NCBI GenBank assembly: GCA_965661355.1
Contig: CBFIDI010000011.1
Coordinates: 1 to 36,614 of the forward strand
DNA: 36,614 bases
DNA from: CAMCFD01 sp965661355
Lineage (GTDB): Bacteria; Pseudomonadota; Alphaproteobacteria; Rickettsiales; UBA1997
Direction: 5' to 3'
Below are positions 1 through 8,823 of this stretch, in pieces. How positions within the stretch are numbered: position 1 is the stretch's first letter; every line of letters starts with the position of its first letter. Below the pieces are notes generated by a model. The model saw only the letters and a program-made list of their open reading frames with translations. It did no database searches and was not told the origin of the DNA. A program made the translations under genes and the position numbers.

Positions 1-873
1 ACCCAAAACTACTAATATTAAACCAAAAAAGGTAAATAATGTAAAGCGATAACCTTCAAATATACCAGAAATAATAAGCGCCAAAATTGGATAGATCAAT
101 GCGGTGTAGGAGGCTTTGGCTGAGCCTATTCTTTCAACTAGAAATAAAATTGAGCAATATCCTAAGATTCCCGGAATTAAAATTAAATAAATTAATGATG
201 CAACATATTCAAACTGAAAAGAGAAATAAACTTTTTGGTGGCTGGCAAAGGCTGTTAAAAAAGACATGCTGGCGCCATAAAACATAGCAAAAGCAGTTGA
301 GGGAATTAAGGTTTTGAACCTGCTTAGATTTAGGTCTTTGGCGACAACACTACCAAACGAAAATGACAAAACGCCAAGCAAACAAAAGAAAAGCCCTTTA
401 GTTAAATTTTTACCCGACGACAGTCCGCTAAGTTCAGAAGAGGCGATAAACATAACGCCTAAAATTCCTAAAATTCCACCCAAAAACACTTTGGGAGAAA
501 TTTGGTTTTTATGAATTATATAATCAATTATCGGAATTGTAACTACGGCTAAAGCTGCTGAAATTGCCGTTATTCCGCTGGGGATATAATGTATGGCCGA
601 GTAGAAAAATAAATGGTTCAAGAAAAATAAATTAATGCCTTGCAAAAAAATCAAACGATGTTGTTTAAAAGAAAATATCCAATTACATTTAAAGACGGCG
701 CAAACTATAAATAAAATGAAGCTTGCACCAAAAAATCGATAAGAAACCGACATACCTTGCGGAACATCTTTTATTTGAAATTTTATCATAATCCAACTTG
801 TGCTCCAGGCTAGAATTACTAAACAAAATATGATTTTTGAAACCCTGTCAATTTGTGAATTTTCTTGATTCAT
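1..873 (-). CDS. EamA/DMT-family membrane transporter (3' end outside window)
   Basis: The reading frame opens with ATG at the complement of 871-873 (MNQENSQIDRV...) and stays open to base 1, so only the C-terminal end and stop are missing. About 291 residues are visible, close to the usual 290-300 of drug/metabolite transporters. The protein is almost entirely hydrophobic helices arranged as two EamA-like halves, roughly residues 10-140 and 150-290. The first half has the family-like stretch PSGITAISAALAVVTIPII. It should be an inner-membrane protein exporting or importing a small metabolite; the substrate cannot be told from sequence. It is divergent from the bepA-like gene. Family assignment is confident, function is not. 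Confidence 0.85.
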   Translation of the reverse strand, partial: MNQENSQIDRVSKIIFCLVILAWSTSWIMIKFQIKDVPQGMSVSYRFFGASFILFIVCAVFKCNWIFSFKQHRLIFLQGINLFFLNHLFFYSAIHYIPSGITAISAALAVVTIPIIDYIIHKNQISPKVFLGGILGILGVMFIASSELSGLSSGKNLTKGLFFCLLGVLSFSFGSVVAKDLNLSRFKTLIPSTAFAMFYGASMSFLTAFASHQKVYFSFQFEYVASLIYLILIPGILGYCSILFLVERIGSAKASYTALIYPILALIISGIFEGYRFTLFTFFGLILVVLG

Positions 874-1560
874 AATTTAATTTTTTGATTTATACATTAT
901 GTAAATTTGTCAAAATAATATTTTAGCGATTAGGGTTGCAATAATTCTTTTTAATTATCAATCTTTAAGTCGTATTAAGTCGCAATTTTAACTTATTACA
1001 ATTTTAAATAAAACTAAAATTTAAATTTCTTCTAAGTGATATTTTTAGGTTATTAAAAAGATTTTAATCGCTCTGAAATCTATTTGTGAAATATTTTTTA
1101 AGAATAAACTTAAATAAAAAGCCATTATTAGTTCAAGTCACTAATAAGATTCTTTCAAGAATAAAAATTGATTTTTAGATGTTATATCAAGCACCGTCTT
1201 TGATTAATAAATTCGTTATACAAAACAAGTGATAACCAGCACCTTATTGAGTTTTTTATGATAGATAAGTTGCTGTCTAAAGGCGCAGCTTTGCATTGCG
1301 TTATTTAAGCTTTATAATTAATCATCTATCTGTTAAAATTTAGCAAATTCAAGTCATCGTCAAAATTTCTGCAATATATTGTCGGGATATTTCTCACTTT
1401 TTAAATAATCTGACTAATAATAGATTGTCAAGCTGAAATGGTAATATTTGATATTATTAATCTAAAAATCAGAGTTTTTAGTTTTTAACTGCAAAAATTT
1501 GATTTAAATTTAAAATATGTTAATATAATGATAATATTTTGATAATTTTAAGGCTTATTA
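874..1560. other. 687-bp gene-free spacer between divergent genes
   Basis: No credible coding frame is present. The sequence is very AT-rich, apart from a small GC-richer patch near 1278-1300. The segment from about 1182 resembles the left end of the MITE-like family found elsewhere in the window (compare 12107-12268). The text near 1331-1365 is distantly similar to the 36-bp direct repeats at 19309 and 19636. Promoters for both flanking genes must lie here, but no convincing -35/-10 pair stands out. Confidence 0.5.
1182..1222. repeat. Degenerate left end of the TACCAA-type MITE family
   Basis: Read on the plus strand, TTATATCAAGCACCGTCTTT here lines up with TTATACCAAGCCCCATCTTT, the end of the element at 12107-12268 read on the minus strand. 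The following AT-rich bases (TAATAAATT) also match in pattern. No matching right end was found, so this is a solo or truncated end. Confidence 0.4.
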
Positions 1561-2943
1561 ATGGTTTTGGCTAAAAGAACTCACATTACTATAGTATTTT
1601 TTATATTCTTTTGTTGGTTTTTTTTATCCAAAAAGGCATTTTCCGCATTTTCTTTAATCAGAGACGCCCAGACAGAAAAATTTTTAGATGATTTATCGGT
1701 CCCAATTATTAAATATTCTGGTTTAAATGAAGATGCAATTAAAATTTATATTGTCAACGATTCATCGTTAAATGCCTTTGTTACTGGCGGACAAAATATT
1801 TTTATTCATACGGGTCTAATCAGGAAGTTTGATAAGCCAAATGCATTAATTGGTGTTTTTGCTCATGAAATAGGTCATATTATTGGTGGCCACATTGCTA
1901 GGTCGGGTGAGCATCTTGAAAAAGCCGGAAACACAATGCTTTTAAGTTATTTACTTGGATTAACTGCTGCAATTGCTGGCTCGCCTCAGGCTGCTCAGGG
2001 TATAATTTTAGGCGGCAGTAATATTGCCGAGAAAAGCTTTTTAAAATATAATCGTGGCCAAGAAGAGGCTGCTGACAGATATGCCTTGCAAATTCTGCAA
2101 AGAATAAATTATCCACCCTCTGGCCTTGTTGACTTACTTCAATATTTTGAAAAACAAACAATTGGTCTAAAAGGTAAAATTAATGAATATGCTCTTACCC
2201 ACCCCGTAAGCGAAAAAAGAATAGGATATTTAATTAATAATATTAATTTTGAAGGTTCTGAAAAGTTAATCAATCAAAAATTACAGCCACAATTAGCAAT
2301 TGTACAAGCTAAGCTTGAAGCCTTTATTGACGATTCATCTATAGTGCTTAGAAAATATCGATTCAAAAATGATGAAATTTCCAATTATGCTAAATCGATT
2401 GCGCTTTTTCGCCTTGGAAAAATTGATTCATCGCTTAAAATTCTTAATGAAATTATTTCCAAAAGTCCAAGCGACGGATTTTTGCCCGAACTAAAAGCGC
2501 AAATTTTATATGAATCAGGCTTGGTAAAAGATTCTATTTTGGAGTATAAAAAGGCAATTAAGTTAATTTCAAAATATGAGGGCGAAAAATATTCCTCGCA
2601 AGCCAAAATACATTTTGCAGCGGCGATTTTAACTCTAAAAAGCGATCAAGAATTAACAAAAATTGCTGTAAAAAATCTGCAAGAAGCTTTGAAATATGAA
2701 AAACAAAATCCGTTTTTATATAAAAATCTAGCCAGTGCTTATAACCGTCTGGGCCAAGATGGTAAGTCGTTTTTAGCTTTGGCTGAACAAAATATTTTAA
2801 TTTCGCAAAGCGATAAAGCTTTAAAATACGCCAAGATTGCTAAAGAGAAATTTGAAGAAGACAAAAAAAATCATAAATCAGATTTACTAAAAGTAGAAGA
2901 TTTACTAAAAATTATTGAACAAAATAAGAAGAATAAAAAATAA
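1561..2943 (+). CDS. bepA: BepA/YfgC-like periplasmic M48 metalloprotease with TPR region
   Basis: The 460-residue protein starts with a basic segment and a hydrophobic signal sequence (about residues 10-30). The zinc site is clear: HEIGH at 102-106, and a third ligand in the RGQEEAAD segment (E168 in the ExxAD pattern). The C-terminal half (about 270-450) is helical with TPR-like repeats. This is the layout of BepA/YfgC, a periplasmic protease-chaperone that promotes outer-membrane protein assembly, including LptD, and degrades stalled substrates. An AAGG sequence about ten bases upstream could serve as ribosome binding site. The next gene begins nine bases after the stop, so the two are probably co-transcribed. 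Family confidence is high; the symbol is by architecture. Confidence 0.88.
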   Translation: MVLAKRTHITIVFFIFFCWFFLSKKAFSAFSLIRDAQTEKFLDDLSVPIIKYSGLNEDAIKIYIVNDSSLNAFVTGGQNIFIHTGLIRKFDKPNALIGVFAHEIGHIIGGHIARSGEHLEKAGNTMLLSYLLGLTAAIAGSPQAAQGIILGGSNIAEKSFLKYNRGQEEAADRYALQILQRINYPPSGLVDLLQYFEKQTIGLKGKINEYALTHPVSEKRIGYLINNINFEGSEKLINQKLQPQLAIVQAKLEAFIDDSSIVLRKYRFKNDEISNYAKSIALFRLGKIDSSLKILNEIISKSPSDGFLPELKAQILYESGLVKDSILEYKKAIKLISKYEGEKYSSQAKIHFAAAILTLKSDQELTKIAVKNLQEALKYEKQNPFLYKNLASAYNRLGQDGKSFLALAEQNILISQSDKALKYAKIAKEKFEEDKKNHKSDLLKVEDLLKIIEQNKKNKK

Positions 2944-2952
2944 CATAATCTA

Positions 2953-4077
2953 ATGAGGAACATTAATAGAAAAATTAACATAATATACAAGAGGGCTACT
3001 AGATCTTTTAAAAAATCTTGCCAGAATCTTCTTGAAGAAATATTTGTTATTCTTAGAAATCGCAATTATTACAAAAAGCACCCTGACATTTTTGCAATTT
3101 TCTCAATTATTGAACAAGAGCAAAATACTAGAATTTTTGAGTTACAGAAAGCGAACTTTAGGCGCATAAAAAATAATATTTTACAAGATCGAGAAATATC
3201 AGATCATGCAATATTAGAAGGTATTAGAGGTTTATTCCAAAATAATAATTTAGATAACAAAAGTAGCAAAATAAAGAAAGATATTGCGGAATTTTTATTT
3301 GAAAAATCGCAAAAAATAATTACTAAGAATGACATATATTATTTTCCGCTATTGAAAATAGTAATTTTTGCTTTTCCATTTTTACTCAATCACAAAGATT
3401 ACAAATTAACAAAAAACATACTTAAAAGAAAATCGAGCAATTCTTTAAAATTACTAAAAGATATATTCGAACAATATCATAATAATGATTTTTTAATTGA
3501 ATTTTCTGATATAAAGCAACTTATAATTTTAGCAATAGAATTCGACAACAAGCCATCTTTCATGCTTTTCGTTAGGTTCTTGCGAAGAAAGAAAAAAGTT
3601 GACCTAATTTTAACCGATGATTTTATTAAGCGCACCAAGATATTAACCAAAATACACAGAGGCGAAAAGGGTTTCGATTATTTAGCAATATTGCTTTCAT
3701 ATCTTGACAATGAGCATTTAACCAATATTTTACAAAATGATATCGAGCTCTTATTTTTGCAAATATTTACATCTTCAATGATCCCGGAAGAAAAGGCAAG
3801 AAAATACAACAAGTTGCACTCTTATATTTCTCTTAACAACAAAGTTGGCACTAATAATTCAAGAATTTTGTTAATTCTTAAAAAATATGCTAAAAATTGT
3901 GAATTCGGTAATTTTAAGACCAGATCGCAAATTTCAAGAATTAAAAAATTACAAAAATCTTTATTTAAAATTAAATTGCAAACAAGAGCAGATGTTGAAA
4001 TTAAATCGGTGGTAAATCTTGCAAATCAACATTCTGAAGAATTTTGGCTGGTGCAATTTTCTCCATATTTATTGTAA
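2953..4077 (+). CDS. Unrecognised basic, helical protein downstream of bepA
   Basis: This 374-residue frame begins nine bases after the bepA-like stop and ends before a convergent intergenic region. I recognise no family. It has no obvious signal peptide. It is rich in Lys, Ile, Leu, Asn and Phe and is predicted to be mostly helical, with a hydrophobic patch around residues 130-142 that may be a buried or membrane-touching helix. The N-terminal 60 residues and the C-terminal region around 325-350 are strongly basic. Tight spacing suggests translation from the bepA transcript. A helical-repeat scaffold is possible, but that is only an impression. Confidence 0.7.
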   Translation: MRNINRKINIIYKRATRSFKKSCQNLLEEIFVILRNRNYYKKHPDIFAIFSIIEQEQNTRIFELQKANFRRIKNNILQDREISDHAILEGIRGLFQNNNLDNKSSKIKKDIAEFLFEKSQKIITKNDIYYFPLLKIVIFAFPFLLNHKDYKLTKNILKRKSSNSLKLLKDIFEQYHNNDFLIEFSDIKQLIILAIEFDNKPSFMLFVRFLRRKKKVDLILTDDFIKRTKILTKIHRGEKGFDYLAILLSYLDNEHLTNILQNDIELLFLQIFTSSMIPEEKARKYNKLHSYISLNNKVGTNNSRILLILKKYAKNCEFGNFKTRSQISRIKKLQKSLFKIKLQTRADVEIKSVVNLANQHSEEFWLVQFSPYLL

Positions 4078-4520
4078 TATTTTTGTTTTAAATATCCATT
4101 TCTTGGTTAAAAATTTTTCTTTTTAATGAGTTATTTTGCTTTTTAAGTTATGACAAAATTTTATAATTGATGGTGAAGGGGATTTAAAAAGCTAATCAAA
4201 TAACTACTTGTGAGAAATTAGCGATAATTACAAAAGTCTTATCGATGATTTTATTAATTAATCTTTAGTGGATAATTGGTGTTATAATTGTCAAGATTGT
4301 GCTTAGAATTATTGTAATTTATTGTTGCAATGTTCGAAACCTTTTTTGTTCTGGCAAAAAATGTCTAAATAATTTATTCTTAATTGTAATTTATGATAGT
4401 AAAATTATCTTAAGGATTTTTTAATAAACACCTCTGTTATATTTACAACATTTACTATTTATTTACTACTTTTCATCAAATTATCACCCAGATCTTGGTG
4501 ATATAGGCAATTTAATATAT
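4078..4520. other. 443-bp spacer between convergent genes
   Basis: No coding frame of note. The sequence is about three-quarters AT and contains the 22-bp palindrome at 4482-4503 near its right end. No repeat copy from the MITE families was recognised. Confidence 0.5.
4482..4503. terminator. 22-bp near-perfect palindrome after the RND pump gene
   Basis: TATCACCCAGA is followed directly by TCTTGGTGATA. Ten of eleven positions pair around a central AGATCT. It lies 17 bases beyond the stop of the minus-strand pump gene, where a terminator hairpin is expected. There is no clear T-run after it on the minus strand, so it may instead be a protein-binding site. Confidence 0.35.
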
Positions 4521-5735
4521 TTAGATATTCTTAATTAACAAAGCCAGTTTTTTTACATCATCAACGATAATAATTAAACAAGGAACCAAAACTAATATTA
4601 TTGGCGTTGCAAAAATAATTCCGGTTGCTAAAGAAACTACCATCGGAATTAGAAATTTCGCTTGCAGACTTTGTTCAAATAATATTGGGGCCAGCCCCAG
4701 CGAAGTACTTAATGTGGTGAGTAAAATTGGTCTAAACCTTCTGGCTACGGCTTCAATAACGCTTTGGTGTATTGTTTTTCCACTTCTATATTGTAAATTT
4801 AAATAATCAAGCAATACAACACTGTCATTTACCACTACGCCAGTTAAGGCGACAATTCCAAACATCGAAATAAATGTAAGATCATGCCCTAAAATAAAAT
4901 GACCCAAAATAGCGCCAATTATTCCAAATGGAATAGCAAGCATTATAATAAATGGCTGAACATAGCTTCTAAGCTGAGATCCGAGTAAAATATAAATTAT
5001 TAAAAGAGCTATTATCATATTTCTTCCAAGGCTTGCTAAATCTTCTCGCTGGTCGCGACTTTCGCCTTCAAGGCTATATTTAAGTTTAGGAAATCGCTTC
5101 TTTAACTCAGGAAATATATCCGATTCAATCACTTCTAAAACTTCATTTGGCGTTGTTATAGTTGGATCAACATCACTTGTAACGCTAATTATTTGATGCC
5201 CATCAACAGTTTCTATTTTTGAATAGCCTTGCCTTTTCTCAATATTAACAACATCTCTTAGTGCAATTTGCGTTCCGTCATCAAGTCTAATTCTTGTGCT
5301 ATAAAGTGAGTCTAGGCTTTCTCTTTGGTTCTTGGGATATCTAACATAAACTATAACTTCAAACTTTCCTCTTTGAACTCTTTGTGCTTCAAGTCCAAAA
5401 AAGCTAGACCTAAGCTGGCTCCCTATTATTTCTGGCGTTAGACCGGCCGCGTAACCTTTTTCGTTAATTTTAAAAATATATTCCTCTTTGCCCTCTTCGT
5501 AAGAATCGTCAACTTCTTGCGTTCCGCTAATTTTAGCTATTTCGTTTTTTAATTCTTCCGAAGACAATTTTAGTTTTTCTTCATCATAATGTGCAAGTTC
5601 AATAGTGATATCGGGCTGGTCGCCAATTGGCGAACTTTGAAATGTTAAAGAATCGATATTTGCAATATTGTTAATTCTTTTTTTAATCATCGATTCTATT
5701 TCAAAAGCAGAGAAATTTCTTTTGTCAGATGGCAT
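4521..5735 (-). CDS. RND efflux pump, C-terminal part of a frameshifted gene
   Basis: The 404 residues match the C-terminal portion of an RND inner-membrane pump: a periplasmic docking/pore region (about 1-225), then a block of transmembrane helices that includes GVVVNDSVVLLDYLN and a late ARRFRPILLTT segment typical of RND helices X-XI. The ATG at 5735 is probably not a natural start. The same frame continues upstream to about 5777 and encodes SGSNKAQVKIKLMPSDKR, which is the usual RND sequence just before this region. Together with the 5741-7669 frame it makes one pump of normal length, about 1050 residues. A one-base loss near 5771-5783 separates the halves. Whether this half is made separately is unknown. 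Confidence 0.8.
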   Translation of the reverse strand: MPSDKRNFSAFEIESMIKKRINNIANIDSLTFQSSPIGDQPDITIELAHYDEEKLKLSSEELKNEIAKISGTQEVDDSYEEGKEEYIFKINEKGYAAGLTPEIIGSQLRSSFFGLEAQRVQRGKFEVIVYVRYPKNQRESLDSLYSTRIRLDDGTQIALRDVVNIEKRQGYSKIETVDGHQIISVTSDVDPTITTPNEVLEVIESDIFPELKKRFPKLKYSLEGESRDQREDLASLGRNMIIALLIIYILLGSQLRSYVQPFIIMLAIPFGIIGAILGHFILGHDLTFISMFGIVALTGVVVNDSVVLLDYLNLQYRSGKTIHQSVIEAVARRFRPILLTTLSTSLGLAPILFEQSLQAKFLIPMVVSLATGIIFATPIILVLVPCLIIIVDDVKKLALLIKNI

Positions 5736-5740
5736 TAATT

Positions 5741-7669
5741 TTATTTTAACTTGCGCTTTATTGCTTCCTGAGTTAGCCTAATATTTAAAGCCGAGCCCGA
5801 ACTAGTAATTTGACCTAGTGATATCAATATATTTTCAAAAACTTTCTGGTTAGAGTTTTGTCTTCTTAAATCTTGCTTAATTTGCTCAATTTCATGTTCA
5901 ATTTTACTAACCACCGACTCGGTGACGCTAAAGTTAGAGCCTTGCGGTGTTTCAATATTAATTGTTATTTGATCTCCTTCAACCTGCGGAAAAAATATAA
6001 ATCTAACAAGGCCTGACTTAACCAAGCCAGAAGTTAAAATTGCAATTGCAATAAATATCGAAATTGTTAAATATCTGAATTTAATAGCCCTGCCAATAAA
6101 TTTTACCAAATAGTTCTTGATAAAATTATTTAATACTTTTTTAAATTTATCACGAAATTTCGATAACAAGCCAGAGCTCCACCTTGTTGGGCTTGATAAA
6201 TGCGACGGTAAAATAAAATAAGCCTCAACCAAAGAAATAGCTAAAATAGGAATTACGACCGCCGGAATAACGCCAATAATTTGCCCTAAATTTCCGGTGC
6301 TAAATAATAAAGGTGCAAAAGCAGCCATGGTTGTTAAAACACCAATTGTTACCGGTGTAATAACTTTTTTAACACCAATTGCAACTGAGTTTTTGTTGTT
6401 AGGGTTGTTTTCCTGTTCTTCAAAAATACTTTCGCCCACAATAATTCCGTCATCAACCACAATTCCTAGAACTACGATAAAAGCAAAAAGCGAAATCATA
6501 TTAAGGCTTAGGCCCATGAAATTTATAATCAACAGGCCGCCCAAAAATGAAATAGGAATTGCCATCGAGGTCCAAAAAGCGAGTTTTAAATCAAGAAAAA
6601 GTAGCAAAATTAAAAAAACCAACATGAATCCAATAATGCCGTTTCTTAGCATTAAACTTATTCTATCTTTTAAACTGGTGGTTTCGTCATTTTGTATCTC
6701 GACCGAAATTTTATCGGGCATTTTTAAGTTTTTTAGATAATTCTTAACTTGCCCTGCAATTTTAAGTGTATCTTGGCTTTTACTTCTTTTAATTTGTATA
6801 AAGGCCGCTCTTTTGCCGTTAAATTTACTTGATAAATTTATATCTTCAAATCCATCAATTACGGTTGCTACATCTTTTAATTTTAAGCTTGCGCCATTTT
6901 CAAGTGATGCAATTACAATTTCTTGAAAATCATCTTTAACATATTTCTTTTCTTTTATTCTTAAAGATATTTCACCCTGATTTGTCTCTATTGTTCCGGC
7001 TGGTATATCTTGCGAAAAGGCAATAACTTTTTTTGCTATCATTTGCAATGTTAAGTTATATTCGCGCAATTTTTCTTGAGAAACTTCGATCGAAATTTGG
7101 TAATCTCTTATTCCGTCAACTCTGGTTAGGGCAACTTCACTTAAATTTTTTAACTCTTCTTCAATAGTTTTAGTCCAATATTTTAGAGTTTTTTCATCAA
7201 CATCGCCATAAATTGCTAAATTCATTACATTTGGCGTAATTTTCACCTTGGTCACAATGGGTTCTTCGGCGTTTTGTGGCGGAAATTCACTAAGGCTGTT
7301 AATTGCAGTTTCAACTTCGTTATAAACATCATCAGCATTAGCAAAATCTTCAAGTTCAATATTGGTCGTGCCCAAAGATTCAATTGCAACTGATGAAATT
7401 CTTTTTACTCCGTCAATTCCTGCCAACTCTTCTTCAGTTCTGTTGGTAATTGAATTTGCTACTTCATACGGCGTCGCCCCCGGATATTGCACACTAACGG
7501 TTATAAGGCGCGGGTCAATTGCTGGAAAAGTCTCGGTACGCATAGATTTAACGCTTATAATGCCGCCAATCACAAGAAACATCATTAAAATATTAGCCGC
7601 AACATGGTTACCAATAAACCAGCCAATAATACCACTAAAGCTTTCTTTATTATTTCTTTGTTTATCCAT
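5741..7669 (-). CDS. RND efflux pump, N-terminal part of a frameshifted gene
   Basis: The 642 residues hold the RND N-terminal half: TM1 after a short cytoplasmic start, the porter domain, then the TM2-6 block with the proton-relay segment VVDDGIIVGES (the paired Asp of TM4), and the start of the second porter domain. The frame then runs into ...RLTQEAIKRKLK and stops, whereas RND proteins should continue into the second half, which lies immediately downstream in another frame. The start ATG overlaps the adaptor stop as TAATG, so translation is coupled. The product without its C-terminal half would lack TM8-12 and should not pump. This is either a recent pseudogene or a sequence error. Confidence 0.85.
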   Translation of the reverse strand: MDKQRNNKESFSGIIGWFIGNHVAANILMMFLVIGGIISVKSMRTETFPAIDPRLITVSVQYPGATPYEVANSITNRTEEELAGIDGVKRISSVAIESLGTTNIELEDFANADDVYNEVETAINSLSEFPPQNAEEPIVTKVKITPNVMNLAIYGDVDEKTLKYWTKTIEEELKNLSEVALTRVDGIRDYQISIEVSQEKLREYNLTLQMIAKKVIAFSQDIPAGTIETNQGEISLRIKEKKYVKDDFQEIVIASLENGASLKLKDVATVIDGFEDINLSSKFNGKRAAFIQIKRSKSQDTLKIAGQVKNYLKNLKMPDKISVEIQNDETTSLKDRISLMLRNGIIGFMLVFLILLLFLDLKLAFWTSMAIPISFLGGLLIINFMGLSLNMISLFAFIVVLGIVVDDGIIVGESIFEEQENNPNNKNSVAIGVKKVITPVTIGVLTTMAAFAPLLFSTGNLGQIIGVIPAVVIPILAISLVEAYFILPSHLSSPTRWSSGLLSKFRDKFKKVLNNFIKNYLVKFIGRAIKFRYLTISIFIAIAILTSGLVKSGLVRFIFFPQVEGDQITINIETPQGSNFSVTESVVSKIEHEIEQIKQDLRRQNSNQKVFENILISLGQITSSGSALNIRLTQEAIKRKLK

Positions 7670-8823
7670 TACTTAATTCCTTCAACTTTCATTCCTTCAG
7701 ATGCGCCATTTATTTTATCGATAACTATTTTAGTACCATCTTTTAAGTTTTTTAATATTATGTAATCATCGGTTCTAAAGATAGCTTTCTGTTCAACTTG
7801 TTTTAATTTATTATTTTTATCAACGACAAAAATCATTTCATTGCCTTGCATTGCTTGACTTGGAACAATTGCTACATTATGTAAGATTTCGCCTTTTAGC
7901 TTTACATAAACAAAGTCTCCAGGTAAAATTTGTTCAATTTTATTTTGTTTATTACTTTCTATAAAGCCAAGATAAATGTCTGCAAAACGAGTTTTGTCAT
8001 TAATTATCGAAGGGATTCTTTTAATATAAGCCTTTAGCTTAATCTCTTGTTCATCTTTCTTTATAAGCGCCTCAATTTCAGGGTTCTGTGCCTGAAGAAT
8101 CCACTTTCTTTGTTTACTATTAAGTGACAATTTTATTTCCAGTGAGTCAGAATTGTAAATTTGCGCATAATTTTGGTTACTATTGACAAATGTACCCAAA
8201 GAAATGTCACTGTTAATCACTCTGCCAGAAAAAGGCAGGCTATATTTTGTTCGCCTTAAATCAAGCAGAGCCTTTTCATAATTTGCCTTAGCCGATTCAA
8301 GGGCGGCCCTTGCTTGCTTAACATATGGTTTTCTTGCAACTAAATCCGGAATTTCTTTCTTGGCGTTAAATTCTTGCCATTCTGCAATTGCCGAGTTAGA
8401 TCTAGCTTCTTCAATCTTTAATTCGGTAGATGCTTTGGCAATTTCGGACTTTGCCTGCTTAGTTTTTAAAATATAATCTTGAGGGTCAATTTTAAATAAA
8501 ATTTCATCTTCATCAAAAAAACCGCCCTCAGAAAAGCTGTCATTAACCCAAATTATTTGGCCACTAACCTGCGGGGTGATATTAATTTTATTTTTAGGTC
8601 TTATAATTCCAGTAGTATTAAACTCAATTCTATAATCTTTGTTTTTTATTTTCTGGGTGTTAACATATAAAATTCTTGCCTTGCCATCATTTTTTACTGG
8701 TGGCTCGTAGCTTAATTCTAACATTTTAGAAAGAAATATCGAGCCAGCAATAAATAAAGTAACTAATATAAGTTGAATTAACCCTGATTTTTTACTTGTT
8801 CTTTGTTCAATATTTTCGCTCAT
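7669..8823 (-). CDS. RND efflux periplasmic adaptor (membrane fusion protein)
   Basis: I choose the ATG at 8823-8821 (MSENIEQ...) because it forms an ATGA overlap with the stop of the upstream outer-membrane gene; an ATG seven codons earlier (8844) is possible. The product of 384 residues has an N-terminal membrane anchor (about residues 12-34). It then has a lipoyl-type half with ITPQVSGQIIWV, an alpha-hairpin, the second lipoyl half (LPFSGRVINSDISLGTFV), and beta-barrel and proximal domains. This is the HlyD/AcrA order. It should link the inner-membrane pump to the TolC-like lipoprotein. Its stop shares a base with the pump start (TAATG). Confidence 0.88.
   Translation of the reverse strand: MSENIEQRTSKKSGLIQLILVTLFIAGSIFLSKMLELSYEPPVKNDGKARILYVNTQKIKNKDYRIEFNTTGIIRPKNKINITPQVSGQIIWVNDSFSEGGFFDEDEILFKIDPQDYILKTKQAKSEIAKASTELKIEEARSNSAIAEWQEFNAKKEIPDLVARKPYVKQARAALESAKANYEKALLDLRRTKYSLPFSGRVINSDISLGTFVNSNQNYAQIYNSDSLEIKLSLNSKQRKWILQAQNPEIEALIKKDEQEIKLKAYIKRIPSIINDKTRFADIYLGFIESNKQNKIEQILPGDFVYVKLKGEILHNVAIVPSQAMQGNEMIFVVDKNNKLKQVEQKAIFRTDDYIILKNLKDGTKIVIDKINGASEGMKVEGIK

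Noticed and set aside
5741..5790. Programmed ribosomal frameshift joining the two RND halves
   Set aside because: No X-XXY-YYZ slippery heptamer or downstream stem was seen in the overlap, and RND pumps are not known to use frameshifting. A mutation or sequence error is simpler.
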